NCBI GenBank assembly: GCA_902561465.1
Contig: CACEPH010000003.1
Coordinates: 1 to 52,352 of the forward strand
DNA length: 52,352 nt
Source: an uncultured Pelagibacteraceae bacterium
GTDB lineage: Bacteria; Pseudomonadota; Alphaproteobacteria; Pelagibacterales; Pelagibacteraceae
Direction of reading: 5' to 3'
The stretch's first letter is position 1; the number at the start of each line of letters is the position of its first letter. This document shows, piece by piece, positions 30,086 through 39,525 of the stretch. Under the pieces are notes generated by a model, which did not search any database, was not told the DNA's origin, and saw only the letters and a list, made by a program, of their open reading frames with translations. A program made the translations under genes and the position numbers.

Positions 30086-30274
30086 TTACTTTTCTTGAGA
30101 AATTTCCTTTTTATTAGAGAAATATTTCTTCCAAGCCCAATTTCCTACGCCTAAAAGAACTAAGGCGGAAATAATTATGGTTAAGGCTATTTTTCCCCCG
30201 TTATTATCAGTTATACAAACGGTACAAAGCTGAAGAAGGCTGTTTGTTTTAAATGTTATAATCTCTAAATTCAT
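30086..30274 (-). CDS. 62-aa single-TM protein with CxxC, unknown function, last gene of cox cluster
   Basis: ATG lies 2 nt after the cox11 stop; LCTVCITDNNGGKIALTIIISALVLLGVGNWAWKKYF. Confidence 0.6.
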   Translation of the reverse strand: MNLEIITFKTNSLLQLCTVCITDNNGGKIALTIIISALVLLGVGNWAWKKYFSNKKEISQEK

Positions 30275-30276
30275 AG

Positions 30277-30774
30277 TTAGCTTTTTTTTTCTTTATAATC
30301 TTTATAATCAAAAAAAGTAAACTGAATTGTAGCTTCTTTTATATCTTTTGTCTTGCTATCTTTTGTCACTTCAGGATCTATTAGCAGTACTAGCACAAAC
30401 TTATTTTTTTGCTTTGGTTTCATGTTTTGCGCATCATAACAAAAGCAATTTATTTTATTTACATAGTTTCCAAACTCGCTAGGAAAGTATGCGAATGTTG
30501 CAATTCCAGTACTATTTTCATCGCTTAAATTTTCAACTTCATATTCAATAGTTACTACTTCACCAGGATTAACAAGAATTTTGGGTTCTGTAGGATGAAA
30601 GCTCCAAGATAATTTTGGATGTACACTAGTTAACAAATTTATCGAGATGGGCTGTAAAGCAATCTCCTTCTGTTTTTGGAATTTATTTATAAAAAAGTAA
30701 AAAATTAAAGCCAAAATAATGAAAAAAATTAAAATTAAATTGGGTTTTGAAATTTTTTTTTTATAGATGTTCAT
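30277..30774 (-). CDS. ctaG: Cytochrome c oxidase assembly protein Cox11/CtaG
   Basis: ISINLLTSVHPKLSWSFHP; YVNKINCFCYDAQNMKPKQK; LLIDPEV; FTFFDYK. Confidence 0.9.
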   Translation of the reverse strand: MNIYKKKISKPNLILIFFIILALIFYFFINKFQKQKEIALQPISINLLTSVHPKLSWSFHPTEPKILVNPGEVVTIEYEVENLSDENSTGIATFAYFPSEFGNYVNKINCFCYDAQNMKPKQKNKFVLVLLIDPEVTKDSKTKDIKEATIQFTFFDYKDYKEKKS

Positions 30775-30794
30775 TTTAAAATATTAAAAAAAAC

Positions 30795-31700
30795 TTATAT
30801 GACTTTATCTACTAAAACAAAGGTAAAAATCATAAACAGGTAAAGTATAGAATAGCCAAATAACTTTGCAGCTATTTTTTTTTCTATAATTGATTTTTTT
30901 TCTATAAATAAACGATAAGAAATAAATATATAATAGCTGCTAAATGCTATAGCAAAAATTAAATATGTTAATCCAGAAAAATTTAAAAAATAAGGAGATA
31001 TAGCAATTGGAAATAAAATTAACGCATATATAAGTATATTAAATTTGGTTGCTTTTACTCCAGATGTAATAGGTAACATTGGAATTCTTGCTTTTCTATA
31101 ATCTTCTGACTTGTAAAGACTTAAAGCCCAAAAATGAGATGGGGTCCATACAAATATGATTAAAAATAAAATAATGGGTTCAAGTGTTATGCTATTTGTA
31201 GCTATTGCCCAACCAATTACAGGGGGCAAAGCTCCTGAAGCTCCTCCTATAACAATATTTTGAGGAGTTTTCCTTTTAAGCCAAATTGTATAAACAAAAA
31301 CGTAGAAGAGAATTGTTATTACCAAAATGCTTGCGGCGATTAAATTAGAAAAAATATAGAGAGCAACAACAGAAATGATCGACGATATAATACCAAAAAC
31401 AAGTGCCTGATTTTTGCTTAGTTTTCCAGTTGGTATGGGTCTAAGACAAGTTCTGGTCATAAGTGAGTCTAGATCTGATTCATACCACATGTTCAATGCA
31501 CCTGCTGCGCCCGAACCCAAGGCTACGGCCATTAATGAAAAAATAGCATTAGCAAAATTAATTTTTTCTGGTGCAATTAATAAACCTACGGCACAAGTAA
31601 AAATTACTAATGACATCACTCGAGGCTTCATTAGATTGAAGAAGGCCTTAGTATAACTAAAGTAATCTATCTTTAGCGTTTTCGATTTAGTAATTGACAT
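30795..31700 (-). CDS. ctaB: Protoheme IX farnesyltransferase (heme O synthase)
   Basis: LMKPRVMSLVIFTCAVGLL; NMWYESDLDSLMTRTCLRPIPTGKLS; TPQNIVIGGASGALPPVIGW. Confidence 0.95.
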   Translation of the reverse strand: MSITKSKTLKIDYFSYTKAFFNLMKPRVMSLVIFTCAVGLLIAPEKINFANAIFSLMAVALGSGAAGALNMWYESDLDSLMTRTCLRPIPTGKLSKNQALVFGIISSIISVVALYIFSNLIAASILVITILFYVFVYTIWLKRKTPQNIVIGGASGALPPVIGWAIATNSITLEPIILFLIIFVWTPSHFWALSLYKSEDYRKARIPMLPITSGVKATKFNILIYALILFPIAISPYFLNFSGLTYLIFAIAFSSYYIFISYRLFIEKKSIIEKKIAAKLFGYSILYLFMIFTFVLVDKVI

Positions 31701-31720
31701 TTTTTAAAAATTTAATGAGT

Positions 31721-32050
31721 TTAACTCCCCACTACAAAGTAAAACATTCTTGAGAAAAATGTGTAGTAAGATTCTGCTGCCATGATAGCTATAAATACTC
31801 CTATGGCAGTCATAGGCCATAAAAGAACATTAACAATAGCCCATCGCTCCCAATATAAATGCATAAAGATTGCCATTATAAATCCTGCTTTGGCTAACAT
31901 AAAAAATACGATTAAAGACCATCTTAATAGTCCTTGAAAATTTAAATAATCTACCATGTATGAAAAAAAACTAAACACAAACAGCAAGGTCCAGATCCAA
32001 AGGTAAATTCCTAATTTATGTGTATGCACTTCTTTTTTATCACTTGCCAT
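31721..32050 (-). CDS. Cytochrome c oxidase subunit IV-like small subunit
   Basis: Three hydrophobic helices, FFMLAKAGFIMAIFMHLYWE typical of COX4_pro; operon position. Confidence 0.82.
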   Translation of the reverse strand: MASDKKEVHTHKLGIYLWIWTLLFVFSFFSYMVDYLNFQGLLRWSLIVFFMLAKAGFIMAIFMHLYWERWAIVNVLLWPMTAIGVFIAIMAAESYYTFFSRMFYFVVGS

Positions 32051-32059
32051 CTTTTGTCC

Positions 32060-32767
32060 TTACCATAAATAGAAAAATGCAAAAATAAATACCCATACCA
32101 GATCAACAAAGTGCCAATATAGTCCCAAAATTTCTATAGCTTCATAATCAGATTTCATAGAAGTAAAATATCCTCTTCTCCCTGTGTCAAAATCTCCTCT
32201 AAAGACTTTTCTTGCAAAAATAAAAAGGAAAATCACACCGATTGAAACGTGTGTCCCGTGAAAACCTGTTACCATAAAAAAGAATGCACCAAATTGTTCA
32301 GCACCAAATGGATTATTCCAAGGTCTCACACCATCGTGAAAAATTAACTTTGACCACTCAAATGCTTGCATTCCCACAAAAGTTAAACCACCTAATGCAG
32401 TAGCTACTAAAAACCACCCACATAATTTACGATTTTTTTCGTAACCATATTTTACTGCTATTGCCATTGTGCCACTACTTGTGATTAGTACAAATGTCAT
32501 AATTGCTATAAGTAACAGTGGTAGTTCTACCCCAAAAACTGTTAGTGCGAAAACATCACTCGTTGGTGGCCACGGAACAACTGTAGAAGCGCGGGCTGTC
32601 ATTAATGAAATTAAAAAACAACTGAAAATGAATGTGTCACTTAAAAGAAAAATCCACATCATCGCTTTTCCCCAAGGAACACCTTTAAAAGCTCTTTGGT
32701 CAGAGCCCCAATCATACATAAAACCTTTTTGTCCTTTTGGAAGTTTTGATATATCGAATTGACTCAT
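32060..32767 (-). CDS. Heme-copper oxidase subunit III (paralog 1)
   Basis: FEWSKLIFHDG; FFMVTGFHGTHVSIGVIFL; EILGLYWHFVDLVWVFIFAFFYLW. Confidence 0.92.
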   Translation of the reverse strand: MSQFDISKLPKGQKGFMYDWGSDQRAFKGVPWGKAMMWIFLLSDTFIFSCFLISLMTARASTVVPWPPTSDVFALTVFGVELPLLLIAIMTFVLITSSGTMAIAVKYGYEKNRKLCGWFLVATALGGLTFVGMQAFEWSKLIFHDGVRPWNNPFGAEQFGAFFFMVTGFHGTHVSIGVIFLFIFARKVFRGDFDTGRRGYFTSMKSDYEAIEILGLYWHFVDLVWVFIFAFFYLW

Positions 32768-32780
32768 TAATATTACCTTT

Positions 32781-33416
32781 TTATGTAGCTATCATTAAAC
32801 CAAACAATATGAACCAAACTATAAGTAGAAAATGCCAGTAAATGGCACATAGTTCAATTGCTTGTTTAATTTTTAAAACATTAAAATTTTTTGTAAATAA
32901 TTTAGTTGTTGCTCTTCCCCAAAAAAATAAACCACCTAAAACATGCAAGCCATGTATAGCGGTAAATAGATAAAAGAATGCATTTGCTGGATTTGTAGAA
33001 ACGTACTGTCCAAGATTTACATAATGTTGCCAGACCAATAATTGGCCTGTAATAAAAGCGAAAGTTAAAAAACCAACCAAAAACAAATAATTTTTAGCTT
33101 TTTCAAATTCATTTTTATCAGACAAAACTTTTGCCTTATGAAAAATAAAACTAGTAAATATTAAAATTATAGTATTAATCCAAAGTAGCCACGGTTCATT
33201 TAAACTTCTCCAATCATGAACTAACATTCTGTCAGAATAGGAAACAATAAATAAAGAGAAAATTACTGAGCTAACAACCATAATAGTTCTAACACCTAAT
33301 TTTGCTTTGCTTAAAGCTAGGGTTTTACCATCGTGCTCGTTATCAATTGCTGCCTGAGACGCTTCCCAAGGTTTTTGAGATAATAGTTTAAAAATATTTA
33401 ACTCTTTTTTGCTCAC
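32781..33416 (-). CDS. Heme-copper oxidase subunit III-like (divergent paralog 2)
   Basis: AFFYLFTAIHGLHVLGGLFFWG; IELCAIYWHFLLIVWFILFGLM. Confidence 0.88.
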   Translation of the reverse strand: MSKKELNIFKLLSQKPWEASQAAIDNEHDGKTLALSKAKLGVRTIMVVSSVIFSLFIVSYSDRMLVHDWRSLNEPWLLWINTIILIFTSFIFHKAKVLSDKNEFEKAKNYLFLVGFLTFAFITGQLLVWQHYVNLGQYVSTNPANAFFYLFTAIHGLHVLGGLFFWGRATTKLFTKNFNVLKIKQAIELCAIYWHFLLIVWFILFGLMIAT

Positions 33417-35239
33417 GTTTGTTCAGCCTTTGCTGTCGGAACTTGACTCGGGGGAACATCTTGAGGGATGTATTCTTTGTCTGATCCAGGCACACTAAAA
33501 TCATAAGGCCAACGATACACAACTGGTAATTCCTTGCCAAAATTTCCGTGCGTTGGTGGATAGTCAGGAGTATGCCATTCTAAAGAATTTGCCTTCCAAG
33601 GATTTCTTTCGGATGTCTCACCTTTGTACCAACTTGTAAAAATATTGTATAAAAATAAAAATTGAGTAAAGCCTACAATTAAAGCCGCCACTGTAATAAA
33701 CTGGTTTAAACCTACTCCCGAAGTCATATAAGGACTATCATACATTTCAAAATATCTACGCGGCACGCCGATAAAACCTAGGTAATGCATAGGAAAATAT
33801 ATTGCATAAGCTCCAACAAAAGTTACCCAGAAATGAATCTTACCTAAAGTTTGATTTAGATGTCGTCCAGTAATAAGTGGATACCAGTGATAAATTGCAC
33901 CAAATACTACCATTAGAGGTGCTATTCCCATTACCATATGAAAGTGAGCAACAACAAAATAAGTATCTGAAAGAGGAACATCAATAATAACATTTCCTAA
34001 AAACAATCCTGTAATTCCACCATTAACAAAGGTAACTATAAAACCTAAAGAAAATAGCATTGGAATTGTAAGATGAATATTTCCTCTCCAAAGAGTTAAT
34101 ACCCAATTGTAAACTTTAATTGCTGTAGGAACGGCAATAATCAATGTGGTTGTCGCAAAAAAGAATCCAAACCATGGGTTCATTCCACTAACATACATAT
34201 GGTGTGCCCAAACTATAAAGCTAAGAGCTCCGATAATTACTATGGCCCAAACCATCATTCTGTAACCAAAAACATTTTTCCTTGCGTGCACTGAAATTAA
34301 ATCAGATACAATTCCAAATGCAGGTAAAGCTACTATATAAACTTCTGGATGACCAAAAAACCAGAATAGATGTTGAAACAAAATAGGGCTACCGCCTGCA
34401 TAATCTAATTTTTCTCCCATTGTAAAAATTTCCGGCATAAAGAAGCTGGTTCCCAATAAATTATCAAGTGTCATCATTATGCAGGCCACAAAAAGAGCTG
34501 GAAAAGCTAAAAGCGCAAGAACTGTAGCTGTGAATATACCCCAAATAGTTAATGGCATACGCATTAAGGTCATTCCTCGAGTTCTAGATTGAAGTATCGT
34601 AATTACATAATTTAATCCACCCATTGTAAAACCAATAACAAACAATGATAAAGAGACTAGCATAAGTACTATTCCCATTTCAGATCCTGGCGTTCCTGGC
34701 AATATTGCTTGCGGAGGATATAGAGTCCAACCTGCTCCTGTTGGTCCACCTGGTACAAAAAAACTTGAAATTAAAACTAAAACGGCAACAAGAAACATCC
34801 AATAGCTAACCATATTTACATATGGGAAAACCATGTCTCGGGCTCCGACCATAAGTGGAATAAGATAGTTACCAAAACCTCCCAAAAATAATGCTGTAAG
34901 AAGATAAATAACCATAATCATACCATGCATCGTTACTGACTGGTAATATGTAGCAGGGCCTAGAAAAGAGAATGTTTCAGGAAAACCTAATTGCAATCTC
35001 ATTCCCCAGGATAAAATTAATCCTATAAAACCAATTGCAGTTGCTGTTAAAGCATACTGAATACCAATAACCTTAGCATCTTGAGAGAAAACCCATTTAG
35101 TCCAAAAACTTTTAGCATGATATAATTCTTGATCCGGAGCTTCTTGCGCTGGAATTGTTTCAGCGGGAGGAGCATAACTTCCAGAAGAAGAATCTGCTGC
35201 TTTGGTCTCTATTTTGTTGTCTGTATATTCATCTGTCAT
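33413..35239 (-). CDS. ctaD: Cytochrome c oxidase subunit I
   Basis: MHGMIMVIYLLTALFLGGFGNYLIPLMVGARDM; QHLFWFFGHPEVYIVALPAFGIVSDL; DTYFVVAHFHMVMG. Confidence 0.98.
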   Translation of the reverse strand: MTDEYTDNKIETKAADSSSGSYAPPAETIPAQEAPDQELYHAKSFWTKWVFSQDAKVIGIQYALTATAIGFIGLILSWGMRLQLGFPETFSFLGPATYYQSVTMHGMIMVIYLLTALFLGGFGNYLIPLMVGARDMVFPYVNMVSYWMFLVAVLVLISSFFVPGGPTGAGWTLYPPQAILPGTPGSEMGIVLMLVSLSLFVIGFTMGGLNYVITILQSRTRGMTLMRMPLTIWGIFTATVLALLAFPALFVACIMMTLDNLLGTSFFMPEIFTMGEKLDYAGGSPILFQHLFWFFGHPEVYIVALPAFGIVSDLISVHARKNVFGYRMMVWAIVIIGALSFIVWAHHMYVSGMNPWFGFFFATTTLIIAVPTAIKVYNWVLTLWRGNIHLTIPMLFSLGFIVTFVNGGITGLFLGNVIIDVPLSDTYFVVAHFHMVMGIAPLMVVFGAIYHWYPLITGRHLNQTLGKIHFWVTFVGAYAIYFPMHYLGFIGVPRRYFEMYDSPYMTSGVGLNQFITVAALIVGFTQFLFLYNIFTSWYKGETSERNPWKANSLEWHTPDYPPTHGNFGKELPVVYRWPYDFSVPGSDKEYIPQDVPPSQVPTAKAEQT

Positions 35240-35248
35240 TTTTTTTCC

Positions 35249-36079
35249 TTATTTTTCTGCAATTAATAAATTTTTATCTAATTCTTTTTTTGCTAACATT
35301 TTTTCAAAACTAATTTGTTTTGCTAACCAATTTGAATAGTCTTGCTCTTCGTCTACTTGCACGAATCCTCTCATTGCATAATGCCCGGTTCCACAATATT
35401 CCGCACATAAAATTTCATATTCACCTTTTTTCTCAGGTGTAAACCAATAGTAAGTTATTATACCAGGAAGAGTATCCATCTTTGCTCTAAACTGTGGAAT
35501 ATAAAAATTGTGAAGGACGTCTAAAGAACGAAGTTCTATTTTTACTGGTTGATTTATTTCTAAATGAAGATCAGCATCCATAACTAAAATATCATCTTTG
35601 CTGTTTGGATCACTTGAGTCTAAGCCGTAGGGATTATCATCATTAATTAATCCGACGCTTGTTTTTCCTAAAATACCATCTTCACCTGGCAATCTATAAT
35701 TCCAACCCCACTGGTATGCTACCACTTCTATTTTTAATGCATTTTCTGGTACTGTAATATATTTGTTCCAAACTACTAATCCGGGAGCAAGCAAAGCTAC
35801 TACTCCAAGAGCAGTTAGCCATGTTAATCTGAATTCTAATTTTTTATCTTCTGGTTTATATTCTGCTTTTCTATCTGGTCTATAGCGATATGCCCAGACG
35901 CAGTATGCCATAAACAAGCACACCGCAACAAACACTGCACCCGTAACCCAAAAAGTCAAAATAATTGTATCATCAATATTTCCCCAATTTGACGCCACTG
36001 GTGTCCACCACCATGGACTCCAAAAATGAAATACGATGGATCCAACAATAATTAGTGCGAATATAATTGCTACAAACAC
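35249..36079 (-). CDS. ctaC: Cytochrome c oxidase subunit II
   Basis: YQWGWNYRLPG; SLDVLHNFYIPQFRAKMDTLPG; CuA site CAEYCGTGHYAM. Confidence 0.96.
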   Translation of the reverse strand: MFVAIIFALIIVGSIVFHFWSPWWWTPVASNWGNIDDTIILTFWVTGAVFVAVCLFMAYCVWAYRYRPDRKAEYKPEDKKLEFRLTWLTALGVVALLAPGLVVWNKYITVPENALKIEVVAYQWGWNYRLPGEDGILGKTSVGLINDDNPYGLDSSDPNSKDDILVMDADLHLEINQPVKIELRSLDVLHNFYIPQFRAKMDTLPGIITYYWFTPEKKGEYEILCAEYCGTGHYAMRGFVQVDEEQDYSNWLAKQISFEKMLAKKELDKNLLIAEK

Positions 36080-36224
36080 TTAAATACCTTCCTGCAAATT
36101 TATCGTTTATTTTTACAACTTTTACTGTTTTAAAACAACTTTCTATAATTGATATTGTTTTTTTTTCCACAAAAAACATTAGCCATTTTGACCAATAGCT
36201 GTGTCAACTTGCTGCAGTTTTCAA

Positions 36225-36950
36225 TTAATTTAAATTTAAGTGATAATTTACAATTGTAACGGACGCTATCGCTGCTGTTTCAGCTCTTAAAATATTATTT
36301 GCCAAAGATAAAGAAAAAATTTCTTTTTTTTCAATTATTAATTGTCTCTCTTTTTGCGAAAAATCACCTTCCGGTCCTATAAGAATACAAATAGGCCCTT
36401 GATTTTTTTTTATCAAAACATTTTTTAAATCACTTTTATCACAATTAATATCACAAAAAATTAAAGATCCATTATTTGGAAATTTATCCAAAAAAATTTT
36501 TAAAGGTTGTAAGTTTTCTATTTTAGGAACCGAAATTCGATTTGATTGTTCGCTAGCTTCAACTATAATTTTTTTTAACCTCACTGTATTAATTGCTCTA
36601 ACAATTGTTCTTTCTGATAATATTGGGATAAATTTTTGAACTCCTAATTCAGTTGTTTTTTGTATCATCATGTCTAAAGAATTTTTTTTAATTGGTGAAA
36701 AAGCTAACCATATGTCATTCTCCAACTTTTTGCCTTTAATATACTTTTCAACTTTAAACTCTGTATTTTCTTTGTTGTGACTGATAATTTTTGCAACCCA
36801 TTCTCCATTCACTGAATTATATAGCGAAATTGTGTCACCTAGCTTTAATCTCATTACATTCTTAATATAGTGTGACTGTTCAGCAGAAAGGCTGGATAGT
36901 AAATTTGCTTTTAATTCTTTAGAAAAATAAAGTCTTATTTTGGAGGTCAT
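36225..36950 (-). CDS. rsmE: 16S rRNA m3U1498 methyltransferase
   Basis: SAEQSHYIKNVMRLKLGDTI; QKTTELGVQKFIPILSERT; LIGPEGDFSQKE; ILRAETAAIASV. Confidence 0.94.
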   Translation of the reverse strand: MTSKIRLYFSKELKANLLSSLSAEQSHYIKNVMRLKLGDTISLYNSVNGEWVAKIISHNKENTEFKVEKYIKGKKLENDIWLAFSPIKKNSLDMMIQKTTELGVQKFIPILSERTIVRAINTVRLKKIIVEASEQSNRISVPKIENLQPLKIFLDKFPNNGSLIFCDINCDKSDLKNVLIKKNQGPICILIGPEGDFSQKERQLIIEKKEIFSLSLANNILRAETAAIASVTIVNYHLNLN

Positions 36951-38019
36951 GAAAAATTTTTATAAATTAAAGTTAATAATAATTATTTTAGTCATTAATC
37001 TTAGTTATAATGGTTTTGCAGAAAATATGAAAGATGCACCTTATCATCATTTGCCGGATGGAACGTTTAGAAATCCTGAAGGAAGCCCACTAAGAGATCC
37101 TAATTTTAAATGGGACATGTCAAAATGGAATGAGGAAAAGAAAAAAATTAAAATAAACATTCCTCCTAATCATGTTGTAGATAAAAAAAAAGTATTAGAA
37201 AATCTGAACAAATATAAAAATGATGACTATGTTGCTTGGATTGGACACGCAACATTTTTAATTAAACTTGGCAATACTACAATAATTACCGATCCTGTTT
37301 TTTCAAAAAATATGGGTCCATTAATTTTTGGTCCCAAAAGATATGTTGATCCCGCTATTGATCTAAAAGAAATACCAGAAGTAAATTTGTTTTTGTTAAC
37401 TCATAATCATTATGATCATTTAGATTATAGAACAATAAAAAAATTTCCTTATAAAGAAGCAAATGTTTTAACTCCTCTTAAGCTTGGAAGATATTTTACT
37501 AAAAACAAATTTAAAAAAGTTAAAGAAATGGATTGGTATGACCAAGCAATAATTAATGATTTAAAAATTACATTTGTTCCTGCCGTCCATTGGTCAAAAA
37601 GAACTTTAACTGATACTGATAAAACTTTGTGGGGAAGTTTTTTGATAGAATATAAAAATAAAAAAATATTTTTTGCTTGTGATACTGGTTATGGAAATAT
37701 TTATAAAGAGCTTGGAAAAAAATATGGACCTATTGATTTAACATTTATTAATATAGGTGCCTATAATTTTTACCCCATGGCGCCACAAAAAGACAAGTCT
37801 ATTTTTCACACAAATCCTGAAGAAGCATTAAATATTGGTCAAGATTTAAAAAGCAAAAAACTTTTAGGTATGCATTGGGGAACCGTAGTCCTTTCTCTTG
37901 AAGATCCTTTTGAACCGCCAATAAGGTTTAAAAACGCAACCAACATGTATGGTTATCACAAAGATGATGCTATTATATTTAAAATTGGAGAAGTTCAAAA
38001 GTTACAAGATTTGTTATGA
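36949..38019 (+). CDS. MBL-fold metal-dependent hydrolase (NAPE-PLD/RomA-like), secreted or membrane-anchored
   Basis: Signal peptide MKNFYKLKLIIIILVINLSYNGFA; LTHNHYDHLDYRTI; PAVHWSKRTLTDTDKTLWGSF; GMHWGTVVLS. Confidence 0.9.
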   Translation: MKNFYKLKLIIIILVINLSYNGFAENMKDAPYHHLPDGTFRNPEGSPLRDPNFKWDMSKWNEEKKKIKINIPPNHVVDKKKVLENLNKYKNDDYVAWIGHATFLIKLGNTTIITDPVFSKNMGPLIFGPKRYVDPAIDLKEIPEVNLFLLTHNHYDHLDYRTIKKFPYKEANVLTPLKLGRYFTKNKFKKVKEMDWYDQAIINDLKITFVPAVHWSKRTLTDTDKTLWGSFLIEYKNKKIFFACDTGYGNIYKELGKKYGPIDLTFINIGAYNFYPMAPQKDKSIFHTNPEEALNIGQDLKSKKLLGMHWGTVVLSLEDPFEPPIRFKNATNMYGYHKDDAIIFKIGEVQKLQDLL

Positions 38020-38684
38020 AGATAGAAAATATTAAAGCTTGTGTATTTGATGCATACGGAACTTTATTTGATGTAAATTCTGCTGCCGCGAAATGTAAAG
38101 TAAAGCTTGGAAGCAAATGGGAAAATTTTGCAAATGCCTGGAGAACTACTCAACTTGAGTATACGTGGTTAAGGAGTCTTATGAAAAAACACAAAAACTT
38201 TTGGGAAATTACGGAAGATTCTTTAGATCATACTATGGAAACTTTTAAAATAAAAAAAGAAATGAGAAATGAATTATTAAATTTATATAAAATACTTAGT
38301 CCATACACTGAAGTTGAAGAATGTTTAAAAGGTCTCAAAAATAAAAATATTAAAATAGCTATTCTATCCAATGGAACTCCAGATCTTTTAAAAGGTTTGG
38401 TGGAAAGTAACAGTATTCAAAATTATTTCGATGATATTTTTTCTATTGAATCTGTTGGAATCTATAAACCTGCCTCAAAGGTTTATGAAATGCCTATTAA
38501 AAAATATAATTGTAAACCTGAAAATATTTGTTTTATGAGTTCAAATACCTGGGATGTTTCTGGTGGTGGAGTTTTTGGTTACAACGCAGTGTGGGTTAAT
38601 CGCCTTAATAAAATTTTTGATAAATTAAGTTATCAACCAAAATTTGTAATTAGCGATTTAAAAGAACTGCTTAAAATTATCTAA
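38016..38684 (+). CDS. Haloacid dehalogenase type II (HAD superfamily)
   Basis: ACVFDAYGTLFDV; AILSNGTPDLL; SSNTWDVSGGGVFGYNAVWVNR. Confidence 0.9.
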   Translation: MKIENIKACVFDAYGTLFDVNSAAAKCKVKLGSKWENFANAWRTTQLEYTWLRSLMKKHKNFWEITEDSLDHTMETFKIKKEMRNELLNLYKILSPYTEVEECLKGLKNKNIKIAILSNGTPDLLKGLVESNSIQNYFDDIFSIESVGIYKPASKVYEMPIKKYNCKPENICFMSSNTWDVSGGGVFGYNAVWVNRLNKIFDKLSYQPKFVISDLKELLKII

Positions 38685-38685
38685 A

Positions 38686-39525
38686 ATGAAAAATATTGAA
38701 GTAAGTAAAATTGTAGATCCGATACCAACTTCTGATGGTGCTGGGGTTAAATTAAAAAGAAGTATTGGTGTTAAACCTAATTATTTTGATCCTTTTTTAA
38801 TGTTAGATGAATTCGGTTCTGAAAATAAAGATGATTATATTGGAGGCTTCCCGCCCCACCCTCATAGAGGAATTGAAACTGTAACCTATATGCTTAACGG
38901 AGAATTTGAGCATGAAGATAGTACGGGCGCTAAAGGAAAAATGTCTGCAGGCGATGTGCAGTGGATGAAAACTGGAGGGGGCATTATTCATTCAGAAATG
39001 CCTATTATGTCTGAAGGAAAACTCCATGGATTTCAATTATGGGTAAATATGCCTGCAAAGCTAAAGATGAAAAAACCAGAGTACATCTACATAAACTCTA
39101 AGAGCATGGAGATGCATAAAGATTCAGAAAAAAAAATAAAGATTATTGCTGGAAAATTTGGAGATTCCGAAGGTCCTGTTAAAGGTCATAATGTTGAACC
39201 AATATATTTCGATGTTGAGCTTGAAAAAGATAAGGAATTTAACTTTGAACTCCCCTCCGCTCATAATTCTTTTGTTTATTTAATCGAAGGTGAAATTAAA
39301 ATTGGGGATAAAAATCATAAAAAAGTTAAGAACTCCACTCTAATTTTGCTGACTAAAGGCAATAAGCTGAAAGTTAAAGCTATAATTAAATCAAAATTTT
39401 TATTAATATCAGGTAAGCCAATTGGAGAACCTATAGCTAGAGGTGGCCCCTTTGTTATGAACACTAAAGAAGAAATTCTTAAAGCAGTTAAAGATTATCA
39501 TAGTGGAAATTTTGTTCAAAAATGA
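38686..39525 (+). CDS. Pirin-family protein
   Basis: DPFLMLDEFG; GGFPPHPHRGIETVTYMLNGEFEHEDSTG; GDVQWMKTGGGIIHSEMP. Confidence 0.94.
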   Translation: MKNIEVSKIVDPIPTSDGAGVKLKRSIGVKPNYFDPFLMLDEFGSENKDDYIGGFPPHPHRGIETVTYMLNGEFEHEDSTGAKGKMSAGDVQWMKTGGGIIHSEMPIMSEGKLHGFQLWVNMPAKLKMKKPEYIYINSKSMEMHKDSEKKIKIIAGKFGDSEGPVKGHNVEPIYFDVELEKDKEFNFELPSAHNSFVYLIEGEIKIGDKNHKKVKNSTLILLTKGNKLKVKAIIKSKFLLISGKPIGEPIARGGPFVMNTKEEILKAVKDYHSGNFVQK

